The notes under the pieces were generated by a model. It saw only the letters and a list, made by a program, of their open reading frames with translations. It was not told where the DNA came from and made no database searches. A stretch of DNA of 64,000 nucleotides, from positions 248,001 through 312,000 of the forward strand of contig NZ_PDNZ01000004.1 of NCBI RefSeq assembly GCF_003182595.1, given 5' to 3'. This DNA is from Prosthecochloris marina (GTDB lineage Bacteria; Bacteroidota; Chlorobiia; Chlorobiales; Chlorobiaceae). A program made the translations under genes and the position numbers. Numbering within the stretch: the first letter of the stretch is position 1; every line of letters starts with the position of its first letter. Shown piece after piece: positions 10,203-19,379 of the stretch.

Positions 10203-10874
10203 ATGAGAATTCATGACCTCGATCCTCATGACCGGCCAAGTGAACGCTTCTTACACTCAGGCGCATCAGCCCTAAGCTCAGCTGAACTTCTGGCACTTAT
10301 ACTCAAAACCGGAACCAAAGGGAAAAATATTTTGGAAACCTGCAATGAACTCATGAGCAGTTACGGTCTTGAGAAACTTGCCGATCTTTCAATGGGTGAA
10401 TTGCAGGAAAACGAAGGAATAGGGCCTGCAAAAGCAATGCAGATAAAAGCTGTCTTTGAACTGCACAAACGTCTTCATTTCAGACGCAACGCCAACAAAA
10501 GGGTACGTTCGGCAAGAGACGTTTTCGAGTATATGAACGGAAGAGTACCTGATGAAAGTAAAGAGCACCTGTTTTTACTGCACCTGAACACGAAAAACCA
10601 GATCATGCGCCATGATCTTATCTCGGTTGGAACACTGAACGCATCATTGATTCATCCGAGAGAAATTTACAAATCAGCCATACGGGAAAGTGCTCATGCG
10701 ATTATCCTGGTCCACAACCATCCATCCGGGGATGCCGAGCCAAGCAATGCGGACAAGCAGGTAACCTCTTTACTGAAAGAGGCCGGATCGATAATTCAGA
10801 TCGAGCTTCTCGATCATGTCATAACAGGCAAGGACACCTGGTTCAGTTTCAGAGAGCATTCACTGCTTGCATGA
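10203..10874 (+). CDS. radC: RadC/JAB-domain protein
   Basis: A 223-residue protein of the RadC (UPF0758) family, of normal length. The N-terminal part contains the helix-hairpin-helix-like segment [18 protein letters not shown]; the C-terminal JAB1/MPN domain has the metal motif [15 protein letters not shown] (about 172-186), that is H-x-H-x7-S-x2-D. The family was linked to DNA repair and recombination, but its biochemical role remains unsettled. It stands alone between long non-coding stretches. Confidence 0.93.
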   Translation: MRIHDLDPHDRPSERFLHSGASALSSAELLALILKTGTKGKNILETCNELMSSYGLEKLADLSMGELQENEGIGPAKAMQIKAVFELHKRLHFRRNANKRVRSARDVFEYMNGRVPDESKEHLFLLHLNTKNQIMRHDLISVGTLNASLIHPREIYKSAIRESAHAIILVHNHPSGDAEPSNADKQVTSLLKEAGSIIQIELLDHVITGKDTWFSFREHSLLA

Positions 10875-11324
10875 AAACGATCAGAAAAAAACGCAAATTT
10901 ACAACGCTCATGACGAGCCTCATAAGGGTTGCTGAAAAAAGAAGGGAGACACATTATAGACTGGGACAATTCTTCAACTTAACAAGCAGGCATTTTGGAA
11001 ATAAGAGCAATTTCAAATATTCCCCTGTCACTCAGGTATTAGAACCCACATTAGCAAGGCATCGTATCTTCACCTGTAACCATAACTGCAAACAAAGCAG
11101 CATAGTGCCGGCGAAAGCCTTTAAAGAAGAACTTCCAAAGCTTAAACAGGCGACTTTTATTAATCGTATCTCTCGACCGTAATACCACAGCCGAGAGAAA
11201 ACCGTTCCAGAGTCATGGTACACTGGTTCTAACAGCAACATAGAAACACATCGAAAAAACATACTTGAATTTTCATAGCATTTCCAGTCGTGCTAAAAAG
11301 AAAAGCGATGTAACCTTGAGTCAT
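10875..11324. other. Intergenic stretch without a recognisable gene
   Basis: About 450 bp between radC and the cold-shock gene. Short open frames exist on both strands but none shows family features or a ribosome binding site. One 7-bp stem-loop lies at 11169-11198 (TCTCTCG with CGAGAGA). I see no RNA gene. Confidence 0.5.
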
Positions 11325-11606
11325 TTACTGACCGGGAACACCCTCACCAGGACGCACGAAAGCTTGAGGCTGAGGCTGAACAGTTACGTTTCCAGCGCAA
11401 ATCTCACAGACGTTCTTTGCCTGTAGCCCTTTCTGCGTCTGATCAACTTCAAACTCAACTTCAGCGTCCTGATTCAGTACCTTGAAACTCTGATCGGAAA
11501 CAATTGCGGAAAAATGGACAAAAATATCTTCTCCGCCATCAGGGTTAACAATAAAACCATAACCCTTCTTACCATCGAACCACTTTACTTTACTTTTCCT
11601 TTGCAT
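11325..11606 (-). CDS. Cold-shock domain protein
   Basis: A single-stranded nucleic acid chaperone of the CspA type, 93 residues. It begins [19 protein letters not shown], which contains the RNP1-like motif KGYGFI, followed by RNP2-like DIFVHFSAI. After the 70-residue cold-shock domain is a tail with CEIC and a glutamine/proline-rich end, an extension not found in the basic family. The start was placed at 11606 because the domain begins there; the open frame continues 17 codons upstream without family similarity. The 230-bp divergent gap to the SDR gene at 11837 is long enough for a cold-shock type 5' leader. Confidence 0.93.
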   Translation of the reverse strand: MQRKSKVKWFDGKKGYGFIVNPDGGEDIFVHFSAIVSDQSFKVLNQDAEVEFEVDQTQKGLQAKNVCEICAGNVTVQPQPQAFVRPGEGVPGQ

Positions 11607-11836
11607 GATGAAAATTGGGGATTTATCCTTAAAGGAAGATGCCGTTGCAAACAGCATCTTGGGGGTAGCTTACACTATGAATATAGGTTAATTGTCAAGA
11701 TGTAACAACATTTTCGGCTCTTTTTTCGATGTTAATACATCGAAACCAAGATCAATCCTTTGTGGAAACATAAACTAAACCGTACTATAACAATACTTTA
11801 GAAAGAAAAAATCAACAATAATTCAAAAATTCGACT

Positions 11837-12568
11837 ATGCAAGACATTATCCTGCTCACCGGGGCTGGCAAAGGTATCGGAGAGGCAATTGCCCTCGACT
11901 TCTCCCAAAAATCACAAAAAAATCCCTCTTTCAACCCTGTTCTGATTCTCTGCTCACGCACTTATAACGATATTGCAAAGCTTGCAGAAAAATGCAGAGC
12001 ACTCGGAACACAAGCTGTTCCGATAGAAGCCGATATAGCAGACCTTGACGACATCGACCACCTGATTGAACAAACGACTGAAGAGTTCGGCACTATTGAC
12101 TGCCTGATCAACAATGCCGGCGTCGGACGGTTCAAGGATCTGAAGGAAATGACAGAAGATGATTTTGATTATATCATGTCGGTAAACATGAAAGGCACTT
12201 TTTTTCTGACACAGAAAGTATTTTCCATCATGGAGAAACGACGCTCAGGCCATATCTTTTTCATCACCTCTGTAGCAGCGGAAATGGCATTTAAAAGTTC
12301 GTCGGTTTACTCGATGTCCAAATTCGGCCAGAAAGGGCTCGTAGAAGCACTCCGCCTTTACGGAAGGGAGTGTAACGTCAAAATCACCAATGTGATGCCG
12401 GGAGCTGTCTATACGCCAATGTGGGGAGAAGCCGCAGAAGAACTCAAACCGTTCATGATGATGCCTGAAGATATCGCCGGTCCTGTTGTCGACGCATACC
12501 TTCAGCCATCACGGACGTCAGTGGAAGAAATTGTTCTCCGGCCTGTCGGAGGGGATATCAATAGCTGA
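11837..12568 (+). CDS. Short-chain dehydrogenase/reductase (sepiapterin-reductase-like)
   Basis: A 243-residue NAD(P)-dependent oxidoreductase. The cofactor loop TGAGKGIG is at about 8-15, NNAGVG near 93, the catalytic serine in FITSVA (about 145) and the YSMSK catalytic tyrosine/lysine at about 158-162. The extended loop after strand 1 and the basic/charged CSRT turn suggest NADP preference, as in sepiapterin-reductase-like SDRs. The substrate is unknown. It runs convergent with purH, whose stop codon is only 11 bp away. Confidence 0.9.
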   Translation: MQDIILLTGAGKGIGEAIALDFSQKSQKNPSFNPVLILCSRTYNDIAKLAEKCRALGTQAVPIEADIADLDDIDHLIEQTTEEFGTIDCLINNAGVGRFKDLKEMTEDDFDYIMSVNMKGTFFLTQKVFSIMEKRRSGHIFFITSVAAEMAFKSSSVYSMSKFGQKGLVEALRLYGRECNVKITNVMPGAVYTPMWGEAAEELKPFMMMPEDIAGPVVDAYLQPSRTSVEEIVLRPVGGDINS

Positions 12569-12579
12569 ACTCATACCAC

Positions 12580-14157
12580 TTAATGCTTGAAATGCCGCAT
12601 CGAGGTAAAAACCATCGCCAGGTTATGATCATCCGCCGCAGAAATAACCTCTTCATCACGGATAGAGCCCCCCGGCTGAATGACAGCGCTGGCACCTGCC
12701 TCGGCAGCGGCAAGCAAACCATCGGCAAAAGGAAAGAATGCGTCCGATGCAACTGCCGAACCTTTCAACTCGAGACCGGCTTCAGCAGCCTTTGAACGGG
12801 CAATCTTCGCCGAGTCAACACGAGACATCTGACCGGCACCTACACCAAGAGTCTGACGGTTCTTTACGTAAACAATTGTATTTGATTTCACATGTTTGCA
12901 GATTTTCCAGGCAAACATGAGATCATCAAGCTCTTCGGACGAGGGTTGGCGTTTTGTAACAACTTTCAAATCTTCACGTGAAACGATCCGACTATCCCTA
13001 TCTTGCACCAGCATGCCGAACTGGGTTGACTTGTATTCTATAACATCTTTCGGCAAAGGTTGTTTCTGGAGAAGAAGACGCCTGTTTTTCTTTTTCTGCA
13101 GAAGCTCAAGCACTCCGTCCTCATAGGAAGGCGCAATGAGAATTTCGGTAAAAATCTCATCGACCGCTTTTGCTGTCTCCATATCAAGCGGTTTGTTGAA
13201 TGCGATGATACCACCGAAAGGAGACTGGGTATCTGTGGAAAACGCTTTGCGATAAGCATCGACAAGCGCAGAAGCCTGAGCAACGCCGCAGGGATTGGTA
13301 TGCTTTATGATCACCACTGCCGGATCTTCACCACTGAACTCCTCGATCAGTCCGGTTGCCGCAGCCGTATCAAGCATATTGTTATAAGAAAGGGCTTTAC
13401 CGTGCAGCTTCTCAAAATACTCACCAAAAGACCGGGAACATTCCCCATCATTCATACGATAAAAACCGGCTTGCTGGTGTGGATTTTCCCCATAACGCAT
13501 ATCAAGCTCACGCTCGAGCTTCAGGGATGTCTTATCTATCCCGGAATCTTTGCCTCCGTTCTCGATTCCAGTCATATACCCGGCGATTGCACTATCATAG
13601 CGAGAGGTCAGCTCGAAAACCTTTCTTGCCAGTCTGAGCCTTGTTGAACGGGTCGTCGCCCCACTGTTCATACGCATCTCCTCCAAAACAAGAGCATAAT
13701 CGGCACTGTCGGTGACAACAGTTACCGACTCGTTATTTTTAGCCGCGCTCCGAAGCATCGAAGGTCCGCCGATATCAATGTTTTCAATTGCATCTTCAAA
13801 TGTGACATCAGGCTTTGCAACCGTTTCCTCGAATGGATAGAGGTTGACGACAACCATATCGATAAACCCGATACCATTCTCTTCAGCCTGTACAATGTGG
13901 TCGGCATTGTCACGTACAGCAAGCAATCCGCCATGAATTTTCGGATGCAACGTTTTCACACGTCCATCCATGATCTCCGGAAATCCCGTAATGGTTGAAA
14001 TAGATGCGGCAGGAACTCCTGCGCTCTGGATTGTTCGCAACGTTCCACCGGTTGAAAATATTTCAACCCCCATGGATGACAATTCCCGGCAGAAATCCAC
14101 GATACCGGTTTTATCGGAAACTGACACTAATGCACGTTTGATAACAGGATCAGACAT
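12580..14157 (-). CDS. purH: Bifunctional AICAR formyltransferase / IMP cyclohydrolase
   Basis: Catalyses the last two steps of IMP synthesis. The 525-residue product has the normal two-domain layout: residues 1-200 are the IMP cyclohydrolase ([33 protein letters not shown]) and the rest is the formyltransferase with the catalytic KHTNPCGVA block and [10 protein letters not shown]. purN is divergent 63 bp to the right; purF lies 5 kb away, so the purine genes are scattered but in the same neighbourhood. Confidence 0.98.
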   Translation of the reverse strand: MSDPVIKRALVSVSDKTGIVDFCRELSSMGVEIFSTGGTLRTIQSAGVPAASISTITGFPEIMDGRVKTLHPKIHGGLLAVRDNADHIVQAEENGIGFIDMVVVNLYPFEETVAKPDVTFEDAIENIDIGGPSMLRSAAKNNESVTVVTDSADYALVLEEMRMNSGATTRSTRLRLARKVFELTSRYDSAIAGYMTGIENGGKDSGIDKTSLKLERELDMRYGENPHQQAGFYRMNDGECSRSFGEYFEKLHGKALSYNNMLDTAAATGLIEEFSGEDPAVVIIKHTNPCGVAQASALVDAYRKAFSTDTQSPFGGIIAFNKPLDMETAKAVDEIFTEILIAPSYEDGVLELLQKKKNRRLLLQKQPLPKDVIEYKSTQFGMLVQDRDSRIVSREDLKVVTKRQPSSEELDDLMFAWKICKHVKSNTIVYVKNRQTLGVGAGQMSRVDSAKIARSKAAEAGLELKGSAVASDAFFPFADGLLAAAEAGASAVIQPGGSIRDEEVISAADDHNLAMVFTSMRHFKH

Positions 14158-14220
14158 TTGTAGATTAGGTTGATATGGTTAAATCTCAATAAATCGTCAA
14201 TGTAATCAAATATCCAATAA

Positions 14221-14823
14221 ATGGCCAACCGTAAAACCCGTCTGGCGGCTTTCTGTTCAGGTACCGGTTCGAACTTTCAGTCTCTGTACTATGCTATCGA
14301 TGAGCGCCGTCTACCGGCTGAATTTTCCCTCTGCCTCTCCAACCGTTCAGAATGTGGTGCAATCGTTTTTGCCAGACAGCATGGCATACCGACAGTTCAT
14401 CTCTCCGAAAAGCAGTACGATACACACGAAGAATTCGCAGCTGCAATGCTCACATCACTCGAAGAACATGCAATCGAATACATCCTGCTTGCCGGCTATT
14501 TGAGAAAAGTACCGGAAACCGTAGTCAATGCTTATTCCTTCAGAATCCTCAACATCCATCCTGCATTGCTGCCCGATTTCGGCGGCCCGGGCATGTACGG
14601 CATCAATGTTCATAAAGCCGTGCTCGAAGCCGGCAGTAAAGAGTCCGGAGCCACCGTGCACTATGTTGACCCGGAATACGACAAAGGTCCTATTGTGCTC
14701 CAACGAAAAGTCCCTGTCGAACCCGGAGACACTCCGGAATCACTCGCGGCACGAGTCCTCAAATGTGAGCACCAGCTCTACCCCGATGCTCTTGAAAAAC
14801 TCCTTATCGCAGAGGAATTATGA
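14221..14823 (+). CDS. purN: Phosphoribosylglycinamide formyltransferase
   Basis: Transfers a formyl group from 10-formyl-THF to GAR in purine synthesis. The product is 200 residues. Motifs are the nucleotide-binding CSGTGSNFQSL (GSGxGSN type), the catalytic NIHPALLPDFGG and the formyl-site aspartate in YVDPEYDKGPI. Its stop codon overlaps the queE start (ATGA), so the two are co-transcribed. Confidence 0.95.
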   Translation: MANRKTRLAAFCSGTGSNFQSLYYAIDERRLPAEFSLCLSNRSECGAIVFARQHGIPTVHLSEKQYDTHEEFAAAMLTSLEEHAIEYILLAGYLRKVPETVVNAYSFRILNIHPALLPDFGGPGMYGINVHKAVLEAGSKESGATVHYVDPEYDKGPIVLQRKVPVEPGDTPESLAARVLKCEHQLYPDALEKLLIAEEL

Positions 14824-15491
14824 GTGAAACCCTGCTTGTCAATGAAATATTCCTCTCCATTCAGGGTGAATCGACCTACGCCGGATGGCCCTGCATATTT
14901 ACCCGCCTTTCGGGATGCGACAGCTCTTGTACCTGGTGCGACACCCGCTACGCCTCAGGTAAAGAAGGCAAAAACATGACCATCACCGAAATAATCAACC
15001 AGATAGAGTCTTACGACACTCCGCTTATAGAAATAACAGGCGGAGAACCGCTGTTGCAGGAAAACGTCTATGCGCTCATGCGGCAACTTTGTGATCGGGG
15101 CCATACACTGCTGCTCGAAACCGGAGGTTTTGTTCCTGTCGATCGCGTTGATCCTCGGGTCCATAAGATAATAGACCTGAAAGCACCTTCGTCGGGGGAA
15201 AGTGAAAAAAACTGCCTGAAAAACATCGAATATGTCATTGCATCTTCAGTTCTTCAGAAAAAAACTTTTGAGTTTAAACTGATCATCGCTTCCCGACAAG
15301 ATTACGAATGGGCAAAAAACCTGCTGAGCAGCTGGGGCCTGACCGATCACTGTACAGTGCTCATGGGTACGGTTTTCGGCAGGCTGGATCCTGCAGAACT
15401 TGCAAAATGGATCCTTGAAGATCACCTCCATGTAAAGCTGCAGCTTCAACTGCACAAATACATCTGGAACCCGGACACACGAGGAGTGTAG
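14820..15491 (+). CDS. queE: 7-carboxy-7-deazaguanine synthase (radical SAM)
   Basis: Contracts the ring of 6-carboxytetrahydropterin in the queuosine pathway. The 223-residue product begins with the diagnostic LVNEIFLSIQGES, has the cluster motif CDSSCTWCDT (CX3CX2C) and ITGGEPLLQ for SAM binding. It overlaps purN by four bases. It ends 43 bp before the convergent glycosyltransferase gene. Confidence 0.95.
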   Translation: MSETLLVNEIFLSIQGESTYAGWPCIFTRLSGCDSSCTWCDTRYASGKEGKNMTITEIINQIESYDTPLIEITGGEPLLQENVYALMRQLCDRGHTLLLETGGFVPVDRVDPRVHKIIDLKAPSSGESEKNCLKNIEYVIASSVLQKKTFEFKLIIASRQDYEWAKNLLSSWGLTDHCTVLMGTVFGRLDPAELAKWILEDHLHVKLQLQLHKYIWNPDTRGV

Positions 15492-15534
15492 CATTCAAAA
15501 CAAACGCAAAAAGACAGGCCTCGGCATCCTTTTT

Positions 15535-16515
15535 TTACCTCTTCTCCTCTTGAACGTTCATCGTTTCCCTGACAGTATAATGAAGGGTTCTGGATGCATC
15601 ACGGGTCAACATCTCACCCAGGAGTCCGATAGAGAAAAATTGTACAGCCAGAATGATGAGAAGAATACCCAGAAAAAGAATCGGACGGTTCACAACCGCC
15701 TCATTGAAAAAAACTTTTCCTATCGTCACATAAAGGCTGATCCCGAAACCTACAAGAAAACTTAAAAGACTCAACATACCGAAAAAGTGCATCGGCTGCC
15801 GTAGGTAACGAGTGATGAACAGCACCGTAAGGAAATCGAACAGACCCGGAAAAATGCGTGAAGTACCGAACTTGGTTTTGCCGAACCTGCGGGGATTATG
15901 TTTCACAGGAATCTCCGATACCCCGAAACCGTTCCATCGCGCAAGAACCGGAATATAGCGATGCATTTCACCGTACAAATCGAGCGACTGTATAACTTTT
16001 TTGCGGTATGCTTTCAAACCGCAGTTGAAATCATGCAGCGCAATTCCGGTAAACAGCCTGGTTGTCATGTTGAAAACTCTCGAAGGAATTGTTTTGGATA
16101 ACGGATCGTTACGCTCTCTTTTCCATCCACTTACAAGATCATAACCTTCCTGAAGCTTTTCGATAAGACATTTGATAGCAAAAGGATCGTCCTGTAAATC
16201 AGCATCGAGCGTAACAATATACTCCCCTTCCGCATACTTGAAACCCGCCGAAAGTGCAGCGGTCTTACCGAAATTTCGTTGTAGAGAAACCAGCTTAAGC
16301 TCGGGTTTGCGCACAATCTCTTCACGGATAAAATCCAATGAGCCATCCGTCGAACCATCATCGATCATCAAAAGCTCAAATGAAAACGGCTGCTTAAAAA
16401 GACCTTGCAACTCCTTATCCGACATGGCCTCGAAAAGCTGGTCGAGGAGCAGGGGCAAAGACTCCTCTTCATTATAGAAAGGAACGATAACGGAAAGAAG
16501 AGGAGTTGGCTGCAT
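15535..16515 (-). CDS. Membrane-anchored family 2 glycosyltransferase (DPM1/GtrB-like)
   Basis: A 326-residue GT2 enzyme that most likely moves a sugar from a nucleotide donor to a polyprenyl phosphate. Residues 1-230 are the catalytic domain with PFYNEEESLP, DDGSTDGSL and the DXD-containing DADLQDDP. Two hydrophobic segments near residues 230-300 form the C-terminal membrane anchor usual in this subgroup. The donor sugar cannot be told. Upstream of its start are 125 bp shared with nfo. Confidence 0.92.
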   Translation of the reverse strand: MQPTPLLSVIVPFYNEEESLPLLLDQLFEAMSDKELQGLFKQPFSFELLMIDDGSTDGSLDFIREEIVRKPELKLVSLQRNFGKTAALSAGFKYAEGEYIVTLDADLQDDPFAIKCLIEKLQEGYDLVSGWKRERNDPLSKTIPSRVFNMTTRLFTGIALHDFNCGLKAYRKKVIQSLDLYGEMHRYIPVLARWNGFGVSEIPVKHNPRRFGKTKFGTSRIFPGLFDFLTVLFITRYLRQPMHFFGMLSLLSFLVGFGISLYVTIGKVFFNEAVVNRPILFLGILLIILAVQFFSIGLLGEMLTRDASRTLHYTVRETMNVQEEKR

Positions 16516-16640
16516 GGCATTTTTTTGTTAGATATGGTGTGCTGAAAAAAAATGTACACAATAGGATACAAAAACAGTAAGGAATAAAGAGCTCGACAGC
16601 CCTTTTTCCCATAGTTCTGAACGCTAAATCCATCACCATA

Positions 16641-17495
16641 ATGCGACACATCGGGGCACATGTCAGTATTGCAGGCGGAGTAGAAAACGCGCCTCTTCGC
16701 GCAGAGAAAATAGGAGCAACCGCTTTTGCCATGTTCACCAAAAATCAACGCCAGTGGAAAGCCCCCGCTTTGACAGAAGAAACAGTACGTGCATTTGCAA
16801 ACAATTGTAAAACCTGCGGTTTCGACCCTTTATACATTCTGCCACATGATAGCTACCTGATCAATCTCGGCAGTCCGAACATTGAAAAGCTCAACCGTTC
16901 GCGCCTGGCATTTATCGACGAAATGAAGCGCACCGAAGCACTTGGACTGATAAACCTTAACTTTCACCCTGGAAGCCATCTGCGGGAAATCCCGGAGGAG
17001 CAGTGCCTTGAGACAATCGCGGAATCTATCAACCAGGCTCTGAAAGCCACAGCAAAGGCAAAAGCAGTGCTGGAAAACACCGCCGGTCAGGGGTCCAATC
17101 TCGGCCATTCTTTTGAACAGCTTGCCTTTATCATTGAAAGAGTTGACAATAAGGAAAGGATTGGTGTCTGCCTCGACACCTGCCATCTTTTTGCAGCAGG
17201 CTATGATTTACGAGACAAAACAGCTGTCGCAGATACATTTTCCTTGTTCGATGCGTCAATAGGCATTGATTATCTGAAAGGCATGCACCTCAACGACGCA
17301 AAGTTAGAGCTGAACAGCAGGCGTGACCGTCACGAAAGTATCGGCAAAGGAAAAATCGGGATTGCAGGTTTTGAAGCCGTCATGCAGCATCCTGCAACCA
17401 GAAACATCCCGCTGATTCTTGAAACCCCGCAACCTGAAATCTGGCCTGAAGAAATCGCCCTCCTTTCGAGCCTGGAGAAACATGATGCACCTTGA
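16641..17495 (+). CDS. nfo: Endonuclease IV
   Basis: An AP endonuclease of base excision repair with a trinuclear zinc site. The 284-residue product shows the three family signatures: [20 protein letters not shown] and [15 protein letters not shown], followed by HLNDAK and the C-terminal LETP. Length and motifs are complete. It is divergent from the glycosyltransferase gene. Confidence 0.97.
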   Translation: MRHIGAHVSIAGGVENAPLRAEKIGATAFAMFTKNQRQWKAPALTEETVRAFANNCKTCGFDPLYILPHDSYLINLGSPNIEKLNRSRLAFIDEMKRTEALGLINLNFHPGSHLREIPEEQCLETIAESINQALKATAKAKAVLENTAGQGSNLGHSFEQLAFIIERVDNKERIGVCLDTCHLFAAGYDLRDKTAVADTFSLFDASIGIDYLKGMHLNDAKLELNSRRDRHESIGKGKIGIAGFEAVMQHPATRNIPLILETPQPEIWPEEIALLSSLEKHDAP

Positions 17496-17918
17496 AAAAT
17501 TTCCCGGATTTGAGTAGAAATGAACAATGACCGATGAAACGTTTTCCAACTGAAGCCAATATTATCTGTGGATCCACCGACTTTCCTGCTACAGATATAT
17601 CGAATTGGATGCTGCGCTCTTACAAAATCCGAACATCCATTTCACAGGGCGACATGCTCCCCCCTCATCTTGTCATCCTCGGGCAAGCGAAGCGCGACCC
17701 GGGGATCCATAAGACACATCCTCTCTTGACCTTTACCTTCTCACTTTGGCATTCCCGGGTTTGACCCCAGAATCCATCATCCACCTCGCCGGCCAGGATT
17801 GATCCCACATCTCTGTTATATCCGAACATCCATTTCACAGGACGACATGATCTTTCGTGCAGAAAAGGCTCCATGAACCGGTTACCGGCTTCCCTTGGCT
17901 CGTGGTCCGCACTGAAAC
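17496..17918. repeat. Intergenic region with a 30-bp direct repeat and degenerate GC-rich repeats
   Basis: The sequence ATCCGAACATCCATTTCACA followed by GG(G/A)CGACATG occurs at 17627-17656 and 17820-17849, 193 bp apart and differing at one base. Between the copies, at 17672-17790, are CTCGGGCAAGCGAAGCG and CCCGGGTTTGACCCC, which are palindromic-looking elements of the kind dispersed in many genomes. Short open frames cross this region but I do not regard any as a gene. Confidence 0.8.
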
Positions 17919-18791
17919 TCATGCTTTTCGCAGATATTTCCTCACCGACAAGGTGCTTCCGAAAATGCCCAGAAAAAAGCCGAGACCGATAAGAACCGGG
18001 TAAACCAGAAAAGTAGAAGGATGAAGAACCTCATATATTCCTGGCTCATAACGCAGAAGCAGTTGGTCCGATAACAGATATATTGCAAGTGAGGCAAACC
18101 CTCCTGCCAGTACCCCTTGAATCCCTCCCTCGATGACGTAAGGAGCGCTGATAAACCAGTTAGCTGCTCCAACCAGACGCATGGTCTTGATTCTCTGCTG
18201 ACGGGAATAGATCGCGAGACGAATGGTATAACCAACCAGAACCACTGTCGCTATGGCGATGAGAATGCCGGTCGCTGCTGTAAGAACGGTAAAGAGACGA
18301 GCATTATCTTCGAGCTGTTGCAGAAAAACTTTGTTGTACCGAATATCGAGTGAAGGGTCAAAAGCTTTTATCGAAGCGACAATAACCTGAAGGCTGTCGG
18401 GCCCAGCATAACGAGGCTGAAGAAGAACTTTCGCTGAGCGAGGAAGGGGATTTATACCGAGAATCTCAACAATATCACGACCGAACTCCCGATTGAAAAT
18501 GACTGCAGCACTGTCTTTTGAAACATATGTCACCTTTTTTACTCCATCCAGAGACTCGATGCCATCCTTGGATTTCTGCACCGCTTCATCTGAAGATGCA
18601 TCGGGAAAAAACACCTCTATCTCGACTCTACCCCGAACTTCATCGATGATATCAAAAAAACTCAAGGAAATCGTAGCAAACAAACCAAGTAGTACAAGTG
18701 CAAAAAAGCCAACGACAATCGTTACCGCAGCAGGCAACTTTGCACGCAAAATACCGGAAAACCCCTCTTTGATCACAAAAAAAAGATTCAT
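17919..18791 (-). CDS. ftsX: Cell division protein FtsX (permease)
   Basis: FtsX forms an ABC-type complex with FtsE that activates periplasmic peptidoglycan hydrolases at the septum. The 290-residue product has one membrane helix near the N-terminus (about 22-45), a periplasmic domain of about 120 residues (VEIEVFFPDASSDEAV, then KKVTYVSKD) and three helices in the C-terminal half, which is the FtsX plan. No ftsE is adjacent, so the partner must be encoded elsewhere. The start at 18791 gives MNLFFVIKEGFSGILR, a typical cytoplasmic lead-in. Confidence 0.92.
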   Translation of the reverse strand: MNLFFVIKEGFSGILRAKLPAAVTIVVGFFALVLLGLFATISLSFFDIIDEVRGRVEIEVFFPDASSDEAVQKSKDGIESLDGVKKVTYVSKDSAAVIFNREFGRDIVEILGINPLPRSAKVLLQPRYAGPDSLQVIVASIKAFDPSLDIRYNKVFLQQLEDNARLFTVLTAATGILIAIATVVLVGYTIRLAIYSRQQRIKTMRLVGAANWFISAPYVIEGGIQGVLAGGFASLAIYLLSDQLLLRYEPGIYEVLHPSTFLVYPVLIGLGFFLGIFGSTLSVRKYLRKA

Positions 18792-19014
18792 AGCCCCATA
18801 GAAATTCTTGTTTAAAATCCTGCCGATATTTCCGAAAAACGCGAGTAGTGCTTTTCATCCTGTTCAAAACAAGAACCAGGCATAAAAAACCTTTTGTATT
18901 TTTTCTCTAAAGTCGTCATACCTACCTGTAAAGTAGAAGCAAAAAACAATATGCACAATTTGAAAACCAGACTCACCCGGAAACTCGGATCAAGCAAGGA
19001 AAAAACAAAACCAG

Positions 19015-19043
19015 TTGGAAATAAAAGTTTTTTTTCTCATAAT
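19015..19043 (+). promoter_or_regulatory. Probable promoter of tRNA-Ala
   Basis: TTGGAA and CATAAT are separated by exactly 17 bp; the tRNA begins 15 bp after the -10 element. Based on sequence match only. Confidence 0.5.
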
Positions 19044-19058
19044 TAACAGCTATAAGTT

Positions 19059-19131
19059 GGGGCTATAGCTCAGTTGGTAGAGCATTTGCATGGCATGCAA
19101 AGGGTCAGGAGTTCGAGTCTCCTTAGCTCCA
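19059..19131 (+). tRNA. tRNA-Ala (anticodon GGC)
   Basis: A full cloverleaf of 73 nt. The acceptor stem GGGGCTA/TAGCTCC contains the G3:U70 pair that identifies alanine tRNAs; the anticodon arm is TTTGC-ATGGCAT-GCAAA with anticodon GGC (codon GCC); the T arm is AGGAG-TTCGAGT-CTCCT. The discriminator is A and CCA is not encoded. Confidence 0.97.
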
Positions 19132-19161
19132 CGAGTCACCGAACAGTCTCAAAAGGTTTAT

Positions 19162-19197
19162 AAGCCGCTGCATCTTTTCTTTTTTGCAGTGGCTTTT
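19162..19197 (+). terminator. Terminator of tRNA-Ala
   Basis: AAGCCGCTGCA pairs with TGCAGTGGCTT (one G-U) and is followed by TTTTT; it lies 30 bp after the tRNA. Confidence 0.8.
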
Positions 19198-19270
19198 TTC
19201 GTTAACATCGATTGCCATATTTTCAGCAAAAAGCACGCACTGCAGACAGAAATAACAAAGCGACGGCCCG

Positions 19271-19301
19271 TTCTGTTTAAACAGAAAAAATTTTTTATAA
19301 T
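19271..19301 (+). promoter_or_regulatory. 16-bp perfect palindrome next to a TATAAT box, upstream of purF
   Basis: TTCTGTTTAAACAGAA (19271-19286) is a perfect inverted repeat. TATAAT follows at 19296-19301, about 80 bp before the purF start, which puts the palindrome over the expected -35 region. This is an operator-like arrangement, but no regulator is known. Confidence 0.45.
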
Positions 19302-19379
19302 TAGCGCTTGTTATTTTACCTTCAATTGGCAACTTTAATAGCAGGAAATTCACAAAATCTTAACATTTGAAGGAGTCCT

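Noticed and set aside
10871..11182. A 103-codon frame starting at the radC stop
   Set aside because: Basic, low-information sequence without recognisable domain or conserved pattern; probably chance.
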